From assembly GCA_964464925.1 (NCBI GenBank), contig CAYXLI010000008.1:62001-126000 (forward strand): 64,000 nt of DNA. The letters run 5' to 3'. Position numbers and translations under genes: made by a program. Positions 25,579 through 34,217 of this stretch are shown here, piece after piece. How positions within the stretch are numbered: position 1 is the first letter of the stretch; each line of letters begins with the position of its first letter. Source of the stretch: CAYXLI01 sp964464925. GTDB taxonomy: Bacteria > Acidobacteriota > Terriglobia > Bryobacterales > Bryobacteraceae. The notes below the pieces were generated by a model. The model saw nothing but the letters and a program-made list of their open reading frames with translations, did no database searches and had not been told where the DNA came from.

Positions 25579-26196
25579 TTACCCCTCAGCTTTGCCGACC
25601 ATAATCATCGACACCGGCAAGTCTCCAATCTTGAATTGGTAGACCCAATCGTTCTCGCGTTTGGACAGCCCCGGCTTAAAGTCAGAGTCCTGCTTCCAGA
25701 TGCTATACACACCTGGGTGCGGGGCTCCCAGCGCCTTCTCGCTCCAATCGACCAGGGTCTTGAAGTCCGGCGTGGCGTTCGCATCTTTGTCGTCAGCCGC
25801 TTTCGAGATCAGCAGAAAATCACGCTGGGGTGCAACCCCCTGGTGATCGCCATTTTGGGGGAAGTTGCTGTAGCGTAGCGTGTAAACACCGGGCTTCACT
25901 GCCGATCCGCGCCGGTCGGAGAATCGCTCGGACACGCGCATCGCACCCAGGAGAGAACCCTGGGGAATCGCCGGAAACGTCACGTTATCTTCCGCGCTCT
26001 TAGGCCCGCTGGGTGCGCTCGTACGAAACCAGAACTCGGCGACTACTTTGTCACCATTCATTAACTTCACTCCATCTTTTTGCAGCATGGAGGATATGGC
26101 CGGGCTAAGGTCCGAAGGAGGGGCACCGGCAGGTTGCGTCGTGTATTGTGCAAATGCAGTCGACGCGAGTAAGAGGTACGGCAAGAATCGAACCAT
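25579..26196 (-). CDS. Conserved secreted protein, unknown function
   Basis: 205 residues with a signal peptide (MVRFLPYLLLASTAFAQ). The mature protein is beta-rich with motifs VAEFWFRTSAPSG, PGVYTLRYSNFPQNGDHQGV, RDFLLISKAADD and LPVSMIMVGKAEG at the C-terminus. I recognise the pattern from other acidobacterial secreted proteins but know no function. No cysteine or obvious catalytic set. Collinear with the DUF4380-type gene upstream (13 bases), so probably one operon. Confidence 0.6.
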   Translation of the reverse strand: MVRFLPYLLLASTAFAQYTTQPAGAPPSDLSPAISSMLQKDGVKLMNGDKVVAEFWFRTSAPSGPKSAEDNVTFPAIPQGSLLGAMRVSERFSDRRGSAVKPGVYTLRYSNFPQNGDHQGVAPQRDFLLISKAADDKDANATPDFKTLVDWSEKALGAPHPGVYSIWKQDSDFKPGLSKRENDWVYQFKIGDLPVSMIMVGKAEG

Positions 26197-26209
26197 AAGG
26201 TGTAAGATG

Positions 26210-27172
26210 CTATCTCCCTACCAAGGGAAGCACTGTTTTATCTAGCGCCTCATCGGTAAATGAAGGAATCTGAATGTTTTTGTGGAGCGACCAGCGCTCT
26301 ATATGTGAGACGCTGTCGTTCTGCTTTAAAGTTACCAAAGGTCCTAGGGTCTCTAGTTCCAGAAACTCGTTACTGCTGAAAGTCTCGAACGAGCAGCCGA
26401 AATCCGCATACGGCTTTTTCGGATCGGCGCTCGTACGCTTGATGAAGAGATTGTCACCTAAAAGGTAAGCTGCCCATGTGTTCGCGTTGAATAAGCCGGT
26501 CTTCTGTGGAGCCTTTGCTTGGGGGTCCTGCTTCAGGCCAAGATATTTCTTCATGAAAATCCAGCGCTTGTCGCTGAAATCAGTAAATGCCCACATCACC
26601 AGCGGATTCGTGGGCGCCAGCACCTGCGGATGAGTTCCGCGTGGCGGGAAACCCGTCATCCCGACTCCGCCGGGAGCCATCATCGTCAACGCCCATGCGG
26701 CGAGTGGAAACGCTTTCGCGCGCGTGTTCTTAATCGTGTGAGTCACTTCTACAGCGGAGCCCGTCGCCGCCAGTTTCACTCGAATTGTTTTTTGTAGCCC
26801 CGAATCAGGTTCCACGGGACCGGTCAGCAGAATAGCGTCTCCCTGCAGATCAGCCTTCACCGAAAAGTTATCCGCTGGATAGGTCAGTTTTGCATCCTCA
26901 GGGGCAAACCAGATTCGATGTCCTCCGCGGGGCATCCACTTGTTCTCTCCGGTCTTGCCCATCTCGGCATCGAACTCCTTGAAGATGTTCTTGCCTCCTA
27001 CAAAGGCATAACGGATCACGCGAGGTCCTACATCGGTAGTTACTACCAGCTCCACTTCACCATTCGTGATGCGGTAGCAGTTGGGCCATCCGCGAAAGTT
27101 TGTCTTCTCGATCTTCACGGCCGCCTGAGCACCAGCGGCAATCAGGAGCAAAGCAAGCAACACACGTTTCAT
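26210..27172 (-). CDS. Secreted DUF4380-like (galactose-mutarotase-fold) protein
   Basis: 320 residues from ATG 27172 (MKRVLLALLLIAAGAQA, a clear signal peptide); another ATG 9 bases upstream would add three residues. The body is a beta-sandwich with WPNCYRITNGEVELVVTTDVG, RGGHRIWFAPED, and VSHIERWSLHKNI, the layout of DUF4380 proteins, which are related to aldose epimerase and glycoside-hydrolase accessory domains. Catalytic residues cannot be pinned down. Divergent from the second TonB receptor and upstream of the unknown secreted protein gene. Likely carbohydrate-related by fold. Confidence 0.7.
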   Translation of the reverse strand: MKRVLLALLLIAAGAQAAVKIEKTNFRGWPNCYRITNGEVELVVTTDVGPRVIRYAFVGGKNIFKEFDAEMGKTGENKWMPRGGHRIWFAPEDAKLTYPADNFSVKADLQGDAILLTGPVEPDSGLQKTIRVKLAATGSAVEVTHTIKNTRAKAFPLAAWALTMMAPGGVGMTGFPPRGTHPQVLAPTNPLVMWAFTDFSDKRWIFMKKYLGLKQDPQAKAPQKTGLFNANTWAAYLLGDNLFIKRTSADPKKPYADFGCSFETFSSNEFLELETLGPLVTLKQNDSVSHIERWSLHKNIQIPSFTDEALDKTVLPLVGR

Positions 27173-27287
27173 CGGGCACATTATGTCATGTGACTAGTGG
27201 GTCCGCTGTTCATCATTTGTTCACCGCCGTTTCAACCTCCTGTCGCAGGAGTCCGGTACCTTCAAGAATTACTTTGGAGGAAGTTCA

Positions 27288-30200
27288 TTGCACAGAACAC
27301 TTTTGATAGCTCTGCTCAGTCTAGTCTCTCTGCATAGCATGCTCATCGCCCAATCGACATTTGGGACGATCCTCGGAACTGTTACCGATCCCGGCGGCCA
27401 AGCCCTGGTGAATGCCACGGTGGTACTCTCGCTGGTCGATGAGAACCTGGAGCGCCGGGTGAATACCGGGAGTGATGGGCTCTTTGAGGCCGCGAATCTG
27501 AAGCCTGGCCGGTACAACGTCGAGGTCACCTACCCCGGCTTCCAGCCGTTTCGAGCCGAAGGAGCCGTACTCACCGCACGCCAAACGATGCGAATTAATG
27601 CTCAACTGCAGGTTGGAACAGTGGAGCAGAAAGTAGACGTTACGGCGCAGGCTGGCGTCATTACCACTGATACCGCGACCGTCACTTCCGCCATTGGCAA
27701 TGAGCGCGTCATCAATTTGCCGGTCAATTATCGCGCGGCCGTTAACAACTCTGCATTTCAATTAATCGCCACTCTTCCGGGCGTCCAGAGCAACAACAAC
27801 GCCGCAGGCAGCGCCAGTTTCTCCATCAACGGTGCTCTCCCAGGCCAGGCAAGCTATTCCGTAGATGGCATCAGCATCCAGAACCCGCGTGGTGGCGGGG
27901 CGCTATCAAACACGTTTCCGAGCGCCGAGGCGATCGCGGAACTGAAAGTCCAGGGTGTCGGCAACACCGCCGAATTTGCGGGCGTGGGCGACGTCACGGC
28001 CGTTACGCGTGGCGGGACTAACATTTACCACGGTGCCGGTTTCTGGTATTACCAGAATTCCGACTTCGATTCACAGCGCTTCGGAACCACCAGCAAGGAA
28101 CAGAAGGAAGTTCACTTGGCCGGCTTCAACTTCGCCGGCCCAGTATCAATTCCCAAAATCTACAACGGCAAGGACAGGACGTTCTTCCACGCGGATTTCG
28201 AGGGTCGGCAATACCCGCGCACCCTGCTTCGTCAGAACGATGTCCCTACCGCCGCCATGCGCGCGGGCGATTTCAGCAAGGAACCTGGAACCATCCTGGA
28301 CCCCACAACGGGTCAGCCGTTCGCCGGCAACCGCATTCCGGATTCGCGCATCTCTCCGATCGCGAAACAGATTCTGGAGAGATTCTATCCGCAGCCCAAT
28401 TCCGGCCCGGCGGACGTTTTCAAGCCGACCAATTACGTTGTCAATAAACAAGCCGATATCCCTGGCACACTCTGGGACCTCCGTTTGGACCAGGTAATCA
28501 ACTCGAAGCAGACCGTCTTCGCGCGCTATAGCAGGCGCGACGTGAACACCATTTCACCGAACGATCTAATGATTCCAGGTACCGCGAACAGCCCTGAAGA
28601 CAGCTCGTTCGTGGTGTCTCACAATTACGCGATCCGGCCGAATCTGCTCAACGAACTGCGTCTCGGATGGTCTTCCAACGTCAACTCAGCGGACTTTGCT
28701 GACGGATTCGACGGCCGGAAATTCACCCAGGGCCTCGGGTTCAATGGCCTTCCGGTTCTGCCATTCAACGGCCTCCCGGAGATCAACATCGACAACATTA
28801 CCGGAATCGGCGTGGACCGCGTCCAGGGCGCTGACACGTATCGCACCTTTACGCTGAACAACAATACGACATGGATGAAGGGCCGCCATTCATTCAAGGC
28901 CGGCCTGACGTTTTTCTTCAATCGCTCGAAGACGGCCCTCGGCTTCTTCGGCGCGGACAACTTTGGCACCTACAACTTCACCGACGGCGTGTTCACCGGG
29001 AATGGATTCGCCAACTTCCTGTTGGGCCTGCCGGCCGGTAGCGCCGTTTCCACTGTACTGGAGGACAATGACGGGCGCTCCACCGAATACCACGCCTACA
29101 TGCAGGACAGCTTCCGCGCCACTCGCAAACTGACCCTCGAATATGGGATCCGCTGGCAATACCTCCCGCCATTCCAGGATGAAGCCGGCAATATCGGCAA
29201 CTTCGACAGATCGATCCCGAAGACGGGCGCTGTCATCTACCCCTCAAGCGCCAAAGCGGCCACGCTACTCGCGCCCGGGCTGCTGCTGGCTGTCAACGCT
29301 TGTCCCGGCACGCCCAACCTGCCGTCGAATAGCTTGCCAGGAATCCCAGGCGTCGGCTGCACGCCGTTCAAGACCGCACAACAGGTGGGACTTCCGGAAG
29401 GATTGCGGAAAGACTACAAGTACAACTTCTATCCCCGCTTTGGTTTTGCCTATCGGCCGTTTGACGACTCCGATACGGTGATCCGTGGTGGATTCGGCGT
29501 GTACAACATGCCGATTCGCGGAGCCGTATTCTATTCGCTGACTGGCACTGCCCAAACCGACGTCCGCAGCTACATCAACCTGGACGCGAAGGGCAACCCG
29601 ATTTTCGCGTGGCCCAATATCAAGACCAGCGGTTCCGGCATTTCCGTCACGTCGGCCGACTATGGCACGAACTACTTCGGCACCGCGAACGCGATCGATT
29701 TCAAGAACCCGTACGTGATGCAGTGGTCGTTCACATTGGAGCGGAACATCGGCTTCAACACCGGTCTCCGCGCGAGCTATATCGGTACGAAAGGAACGCA
29801 GTTGCCCTACGCACCCAATCTGAATCAGTCCTACTATTCGACTATTCCGTACATTCAGCAACCGCTCACCAGCCGGCCCTTTCCCTACTGGTATCGCATC
29901 GAAAGCCGCGATACCGGCGGCAACTCCAGCTACAACGCGTTGCAGTTGGAAGCCAACCGCCGCTTTACCAACGGACTCAGCTTCACCTCGGCATACACGC
30001 TGGCAAAGAACGTGAATGATGTGGGTGGCCCGAACCCTTCAGACTTCGCTTCCGAGACCGGTAACGGCCGCATCATGGATTCCCTGAATCGCGCGGGCAG
30101 CCGCGGGAACGATTACGCGACGCGTCGCCATCGTTTCATCAGCACCTTCCTCTACGAGCTGCCGGTGGGCCGTGGAAAGCAGTTCGGCTCATCCATCAAC

Positions 30201-30749
30201 CGCATGGCAGATCTGCTGGTTGGTGGATGGCAGATCAGTGGCATCTTCCTGGCACAATCCGGTCCATTCATGACCCCAACACAAGGTGGATCGGCGGATC
30301 CGTCGGGAACGGGCTCTGGTCTCTATCGCACGCAGCGTCCGGACCGGCTTGCCTCCGGTACTATCGCGAATCCGACCGTCAACGCCTGGATTGACCGCGG
30401 CGCATTTGTCTGCGCGGGCCAGGCTAGCCTGTCCAATAAGTATTCGTGCACAGTAGGTGCGGGCGGGTCGGCCCCGCCCCCCATCGGCCGCTTCGGAAAC
30501 TCTGGAGTCGGCATCCTGGAAGGACCCGGAGCAGTGACTCTCTCCATGGGGTTCGGCAAGTTCTTCACGATCACGGAGCGCCTGCGTGCCGGCGTCCAGG
30601 GCACGTTCACCAATATTCTGGATCGGACGAACTACAACACGCCTGGCCTGAATATCTCCAGCAGCAGCTTCGGCAGGATCACCTCCGCAACGCAGTCGGA
30701 TTTCGGCGGCAACCGGACGGGGCAGATCGGAGTACGCCTGGAGTTTTAG
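27288..30749 (+). CDS. Oar-type TonB-dependent receptor with carboxypeptidase-regulatory-like N-domain
   Basis: 1153 residues, outer membrane. Start is TTG 27288 (read MHRTLLIALLSLVSLHSMLIAQ) with GGAGG at 27276-27280, 7 bases upstream. After the signal peptide come a regulatory-like beta-sandwich (TILGTVTDPGGQALVNATV), a plug with NINPRGGG/AVTRGGTNIYHG-type residues and a barrel with the terminal QIGVRLEF strand ending in phenylalanine. It is a second, distinct receptor, dissimilar to the one at 4871 outside the shared architecture. It stands alone, flanked by a divergent DUF4380 gene and a terminator. Confidence 0.92.
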   Translation: MHRTLLIALLSLVSLHSMLIAQSTFGTILGTVTDPGGQALVNATVVLSLVDENLERRVNTGSDGLFEAANLKPGRYNVEVTYPGFQPFRAEGAVLTARQTMRINAQLQVGTVEQKVDVTAQAGVITTDTATVTSAIGNERVINLPVNYRAAVNNSAFQLIATLPGVQSNNNAAGSASFSINGALPGQASYSVDGISIQNPRGGGALSNTFPSAEAIAELKVQGVGNTAEFAGVGDVTAVTRGGTNIYHGAGFWYYQNSDFDSQRFGTTSKEQKEVHLAGFNFAGPVSIPKIYNGKDRTFFHADFEGRQYPRTLLRQNDVPTAAMRAGDFSKEPGTILDPTTGQPFAGNRIPDSRISPIAKQILERFYPQPNSGPADVFKPTNYVVNKQADIPGTLWDLRLDQVINSKQTVFARYSRRDVNTISPNDLMIPGTANSPEDSSFVVSHNYAIRPNLLNELRLGWSSNVNSADFADGFDGRKFTQGLGFNGLPVLPFNGLPEINIDNITGIGVDRVQGADTYRTFTLNNNTTWMKGRHSFKAGLTFFFNRSKTALGFFGADNFGTYNFTDGVFTGNGFANFLLGLPAGSAVSTVLEDNDGRSTEYHAYMQDSFRATRKLTLEYGIRWQYLPPFQDEAGNIGNFDRSIPKTGAVIYPSSAKAATLLAPGLLLAVNACPGTPNLPSNSLPGIPGVGCTPFKTAQQVGLPEGLRKDYKYNFYPRFGFAYRPFDDSDTVIRGGFGVYNMPIRGAVFYSLTGTAQTDVRSYINLDAKGNPIFAWPNIKTSGSGISVTSADYGTNYFGTANAIDFKNPYVMQWSFTLERNIGFNTGLRASYIGTKGTQLPYAPNLNQSYYSTIPYIQQPLTSRPFPYWYRIESRDTGGNSSYNALQLEANRRFTNGLSFTSAYTLAKNVNDVGGPNPSDFASETGNGRIMDSLNRAGSRGNDYATRRHRFISTFLYELPVGRGKQFGSSINRMADLLVGGWQISGIFLAQSGPFMTPTQGGSADPSGTGSGLYRTQRPDRLASGTIANPTVNAWIDRGAFVCAGQASLSNKYSCTVGAGGSAPPPIGRFGNSGVGILEGPGAVTLSMGFGKFFTITERLRAGVQGTFTNILDRTNYNTPGLNISSSSFGRITSATQSDFGGNRTGQIGVRLEF

Positions 30750-30758
30750 TAGACACAA

Positions 30759-30778
30759 GGGAGGCCTGCGGGCCTCCC
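30759..30778. terminator. Intrinsic-type hairpin between TonB receptor and thiL
   Basis: GGGAGGCC (30759-30766), loop TGCG, GGCCTCCC (30771-30778): a perfect 8-base stem centred between two convergent stops (30749 and 30788). No long T-run on either side, so bidirectional use or Rho assistance is likely. Confidence 0.6.
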
Positions 30779-30787
30779 TCATCCGAT

Positions 30788-31600
30788 TTACCTGAAGTGA
30801 TCCCAGCCCCTCGCCTCGAGCTTCTTCCCGCGCAGCGTCACTAGCCCCGCCTTCCCGTCCACCATAGTTCCAATCCGCTTCACTCCGGTTTTATTGATAC
30901 GCTCCGATGCAGTAAACAGGAGCTCATAATCTTCGCCGCCATCGAGAGCCTGCTTCTCCGTAGCGCCGGCCCATATCGGGACATCATCCAACTCCGCCTC
31001 GACCCCTGACGCAGTACACATCCGCTGCAAATCTGAGGACAAGCCGTCGCTCAGATCCATGCACGCCGAGGCTCGCCCGCGGAGCCACAGCCCTAGCCGG
31101 ATCCGAGGCTCAGGCAAAAACTTATACTGCTCGGATGCAGCACGGCCCAGCGGGCCGGACACATAGATGCCGTCTCCTACTCGCGCGCCGCTACGCAGCA
31201 GGGCCTCACCGGTCGGCACTGCACCCACAATGGTCACATCGCAACTGAACCGCCGGGTGCGCGCCATGTCTCCACCAATCAACTCAGTCTTGAATTTGCC
31301 GAGAGCGCCCACCGCCCCGCTATAAAAGCGGTCGATCCACCTCATGTCCGCCCAGTCGCCGAAGGCCACGCTGAGCAGACAATACCGCGGCTCACCACCC
31401 ATTGCGGCGATGTCGCTCAACGCCCTGAGCACTGCTTTTGCGCCTAGGAACTCCGCCGGTTGAGTACGTATGAAATGGACGCTCTCCAGCAGCATGTCCG
31501 TCGTGAAGAGAAGGTCTTCATCGCCGTTCGGAATCACCGCACAATCGTCCCCGATGCGCGGCGCCTTTCGTTTCAGCTTGGCAATGACGTCAGCTTCCAC
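30788..31600 (-). CDS. thiL: Thiamine-monophosphate kinase
   Basis: 270 residues from GTG 31600 (MEADVIAKLKRKAPRIGDDCA). Phosphorylates thiamine monophosphate to the diphosphate cofactor. Motifs: RIGDDCAVI, TTDMLLESVHFI, ALSDIAAMGG, ELIGGDM and ACMDLSDGLSSDLQRM, all hallmark ThiL/PurM-superfamily segments. The frame extends upstream to 31672 but that part lies within the Hsp70 gene and looks unrelated. The start overlaps the Hsp70 stop by 11 bases, so it is the last gene of the DUF2760-Hsp70-Hsp70 run. Family and function are secure; start less so. Confidence 0.92.
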   Translation of the reverse strand: MEADVIAKLKRKAPRIGDDCAVIPNGDEDLLFTTDMLLESVHFIRTQPAEFLGAKAVLRALSDIAAMGGEPRYCLLSVAFGDWADMRWIDRFYSGAVGALGKFKTELIGGDMARTRRFSCDVTIVGAVPTGEALLRSGARVGDGIYVSGPLGRAASEQYKFLPEPRIRLGLWLRGRASACMDLSDGLSSDLQRMCTASGVEAELDDVPIWAGATEKQALDGGEDYELLFTASERINKTGVKRIGTMVDGKAGLVTLRGKKLEARGWDHFR

Positions 31601-34217
31601 TGGCGAACACCAATCCGCCGGGCAATTCTTCCCCGTAAACGCTACCCGCATCGCGATCCGTTTGGCCTTCAACTACAGCGAGCAACTCCGGCTTATCCTT
31701 CAGCCGCGCGCGCACGGTGTTCAGCGTGGCCGCGGGAACATCGCGCGTCGCGTCGCCCGTGTGCTGCGCGATAGAGGCGAGGGCCTCTTCCGTCTTTGGC
31801 AGCTTCAGCAACCCATCAGTCCATCGCACTGCGGTTGTGGGCGAAACCACCTGATTAATGGGGCCGTAGAACAATTGCCTTGCTCCGAGCCTGGAAAGGC
31901 ACCAGACCTCACTGTGCCCGCCATCTCCCGCTTTCAGCCGCTTCAGCAGATTCTCACCGAGATCGTTTTTCGTCTGCAACGGCAACAACTCCAGCGAAGC
32001 CGCCGTGCGCCACATTTCTCGGAGCAGAGACGAGTTCACTCGCTGTTTCTTTTGCCCTTTCGGAAGCAGCGTTGGGGACAGGCGCTGAAAGATATCCACT
32101 TGTTGATTCCGGTTGAATCCGCCGGTTAGCCGACCTGCAAAGATCCACCATTCGATCTCGTTCTGCACCTGGTTCGGGAACTTCATTCCGCTTGCGTAGA
32201 CACGCCGCGCCTTCTCAAGGCGGAAATCGTCACCTGGGAATCCGAATCCGGGACGAAGGAACCAGCCCGTCAGGTTCAGCCAGCGCGCTTCGTGAGCCGC
32301 CGATTTGCCGCGCCCTTCGGCAAGCACAAGCATGCGGTCCGCCATCGTGCGAATCGCCGTGAGTGGCCAGGAATTCCTGCCCAGTGAAAGAGCATGCTCG
32401 AGGCGTCCAGGCAAATCTGCGGGCTCCACCGTGGATTGTGGCCCGAACGTCGCGTCCAATAATGAGAGCGCCTGCTCCAACCCCGCTTCGCTGATGACGG
32501 CCGATGCTTTGCTTCCCACCTTCGCCGCTGCCTTACGAATTTCGAACTGTAAACGCCAGCGGTGCTCGCTGATGCGGCTCTCGGCCCAGATCTCCAGAGT
32601 GCCCACTTCCGTTAACCTTGCCCCGAGTTTGATCGGGATCGGCCGTTCCTCTGCTCTCTTGCCGAAACGCAGCACCGCGTTCAATGGCGCATGCTGATGC
32701 AGCGTCCCGTCTTCGAGTGCGGACAGCGGGAATTCCACTATGTCGCCCTGTTTGTCCTCCGTGCGGCTCAGCGAACTGAACAGCCGGAAGCTGACGGGCT
32801 TGTTTGTCACCAGGTGCAATTCTTCACGGTCGATCTCGAGCGTCGAGCCTTCCTCCGTACCGCGAGGCACCAGACATACCGTCTGCAGTTTGTCGTCAAC
32901 CGTCTGAATCCCGATGTAGTACGCGCGCGGCAGCCCACCGCGCACCAGCAATCCCGCTCCTGTCGAGCGCACATACGCGTAATAAGATGCTCCAACTGAA
33001 ACTGCGAGGTCCAGATCCTGATTCTCGAGCACCAACGGACGCTTGCCATACCAGCGCTCCATCACCTCCACCACGCGCATGCGCAGCACGTCCGGGATGA
33101 AGAACCCGCCATTGAACAGGATTGCGTCAGGCCGCTGCTCGGTTGTGTTCAGGAACGCGGCAAGATGCCGGGTGATGGCAGGATCGGACACATAAGGAAG
33201 ACCAAGCTCGCGGAAGAGGCTTTTTTTATCTTCCTTCGGCTTCTCTTCGACGCTGCAAAACGGCAGAAATCCGTCGAGCGCCAATTCCAGAGCCTCTTCG
33301 CGGAGGATCTCCGTCTTGAGAGTTCCACCGACTAATCCCGTGCCCGCACCCAAGATCGTGATCTCCACCTTCGGAAGATTCGGATCCGCAAGCAGCCGTT
33401 CTTTTGCCGCCGCGCACTGTCTCCGCAGAGCGCTCCTCTGGCGCAGCGAGAGCTGCGTATTCAGTTTCGCCTCGACCAGCCACGCCAGCGTCAGGTCGAG
33501 ATTATCGCCGCCCAGTAACAGGTGGCGTCCCACTGCAGTACGCGTAAACTCCACTACGTCGTTCTTGCGATTCACTCGAATCAGTGTGAAATCGCTGGTG
33601 CCGCCGCCGACATCGCAGATGAGCACGACTTGTCCGTCGTAGAGATTCTTTTGGCTCGCCGATAAATGATTCGCGATCCAGGAGTAGAACGCGGCAGCAG
33701 GCTCTTCGATCAGTGTCAGCTTCTCGATGCCCGCTTCCTGAGCTGCCTGCACCGTGAGTTCGCGCGCCTCTTCGTCGAACGAAGCGGGCACTGTGAGCAC
33801 TACGTTCTGCGCCGCGAGCGGCAGATCCGGGTGAGCCTTGTCCCAAGCCTCGCGAATGTGCGTCAGGTACCTGGCTGAGACCTCCACCGGAGAGAAAACA
33901 CGCCCGCCCTCCTGCGCGTCCCACGGCAGAATTTTGGCGCTGCGATCGACGTCCGGATTCGATAGCCAGGACTTTGCCGAGTGAACGCTCTTTGTTGGAA
34001 CAAGAGCGCCCTGCTCGCGCGCGTACGTTCCCGTGTAGGTCTGATCTCCGAGAAACAGGAATGAAGGCAACGTCTTGCGCGCCTCAATCGTTCCCGGCGC
34101 CACGTATTGCTCAATCGGCAGCGCATGAATGGGAGGGAAATCCGCGTCCTGTGCTTCGGCCGGATCGATGTATGACAACGCCGAATTGGTGGTGCCGAGG
34201 TCGATCCCTATATTCAC
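31590..34217 (-). CDS. Long divergent Hsp70 protein with DUF3731-type C-terminal region
   Basis: 875 residues. The N-terminal actin-like ATPase is intact: MNIGIDLGTTNSALSYIDP, VVLTVPASFDEEAR, LICDVGGGTSDFTLI and LLGGDNLDLTL. There is no standard DnaK substrate-binding domain and lid; instead the C-terminal 300 or so residues form a helical region (KARRVYASGMKFPNQVQNEIEWW, LSRLGARQLFYG) that fits DUF3731. It is collinear with a second Hsp70 (4-base overlap) and DUF2760. No DnaJ or GrpE is nearby. Such tandem sets occur in several phyla, with no assigned client. Confidence 0.87.
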   Translation of the reverse strand: MNIGIDLGTTNSALSYIDPAEAQDADFPPIHALPIEQYVAPGTIEARKTLPSFLFLGDQTYTGTYAREQGALVPTKSVHSAKSWLSNPDVDRSAKILPWDAQEGGRVFSPVEVSARYLTHIREAWDKAHPDLPLAAQNVVLTVPASFDEEARELTVQAAQEAGIEKLTLIEEPAAAFYSWIANHLSASQKNLYDGQVVLICDVGGGTSDFTLIRVNRKNDVVEFTRTAVGRHLLLGGDNLDLTLAWLVEAKLNTQLSLRQRSALRRQCAAAKERLLADPNLPKVEITILGAGTGLVGGTLKTEILREEALELALDGFLPFCSVEEKPKEDKKSLFRELGLPYVSDPAITRHLAAFLNTTEQRPDAILFNGGFFIPDVLRMRVVEVMERWYGKRPLVLENQDLDLAVSVGASYYAYVRSTGAGLLVRGGLPRAYYIGIQTVDDKLQTVCLVPRGTEEGSTLEIDREELHLVTNKPVSFRLFSSLSRTEDKQGDIVEFPLSALEDGTLHQHAPLNAVLRFGKRAEERPIPIKLGARLTEVGTLEIWAESRISEHRWRLQFEIRKAAAKVGSKASAVISEAGLEQALSLLDATFGPQSTVEPADLPGRLEHALSLGRNSWPLTAIRTMADRMLVLAEGRGKSAAHEARWLNLTGWFLRPGFGFPGDDFRLEKARRVYASGMKFPNQVQNEIEWWIFAGRLTGGFNRNQQVDIFQRLSPTLLPKGQKKQRVNSSLLREMWRTAASLELLPLQTKNDLGENLLKRLKAGDGGHSEVWCLSRLGARQLFYGPINQVVSPTTAVRWTDGLLKLPKTEEALASIAQHTGDATRDVPAATLNTVRARLKDKPELLAVVEGQTDRDAGSVYGEELPGGLVFASGS

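Noticed and set aside
27237..27251. CTCCTG-TCG-CAGGAG hairpin upstream of the second TonB receptor
   Set aside because: Only 6 base pairs with a 3-base loop and no partner elements; chance occurrence is likely.
31601..31672. 24-codon N-terminal extension of thiL
   Set aside because: Lies inside the Hsp70 gene; GTG at 31600 gives a normal ThiL N-terminus and an 11-base overlap.
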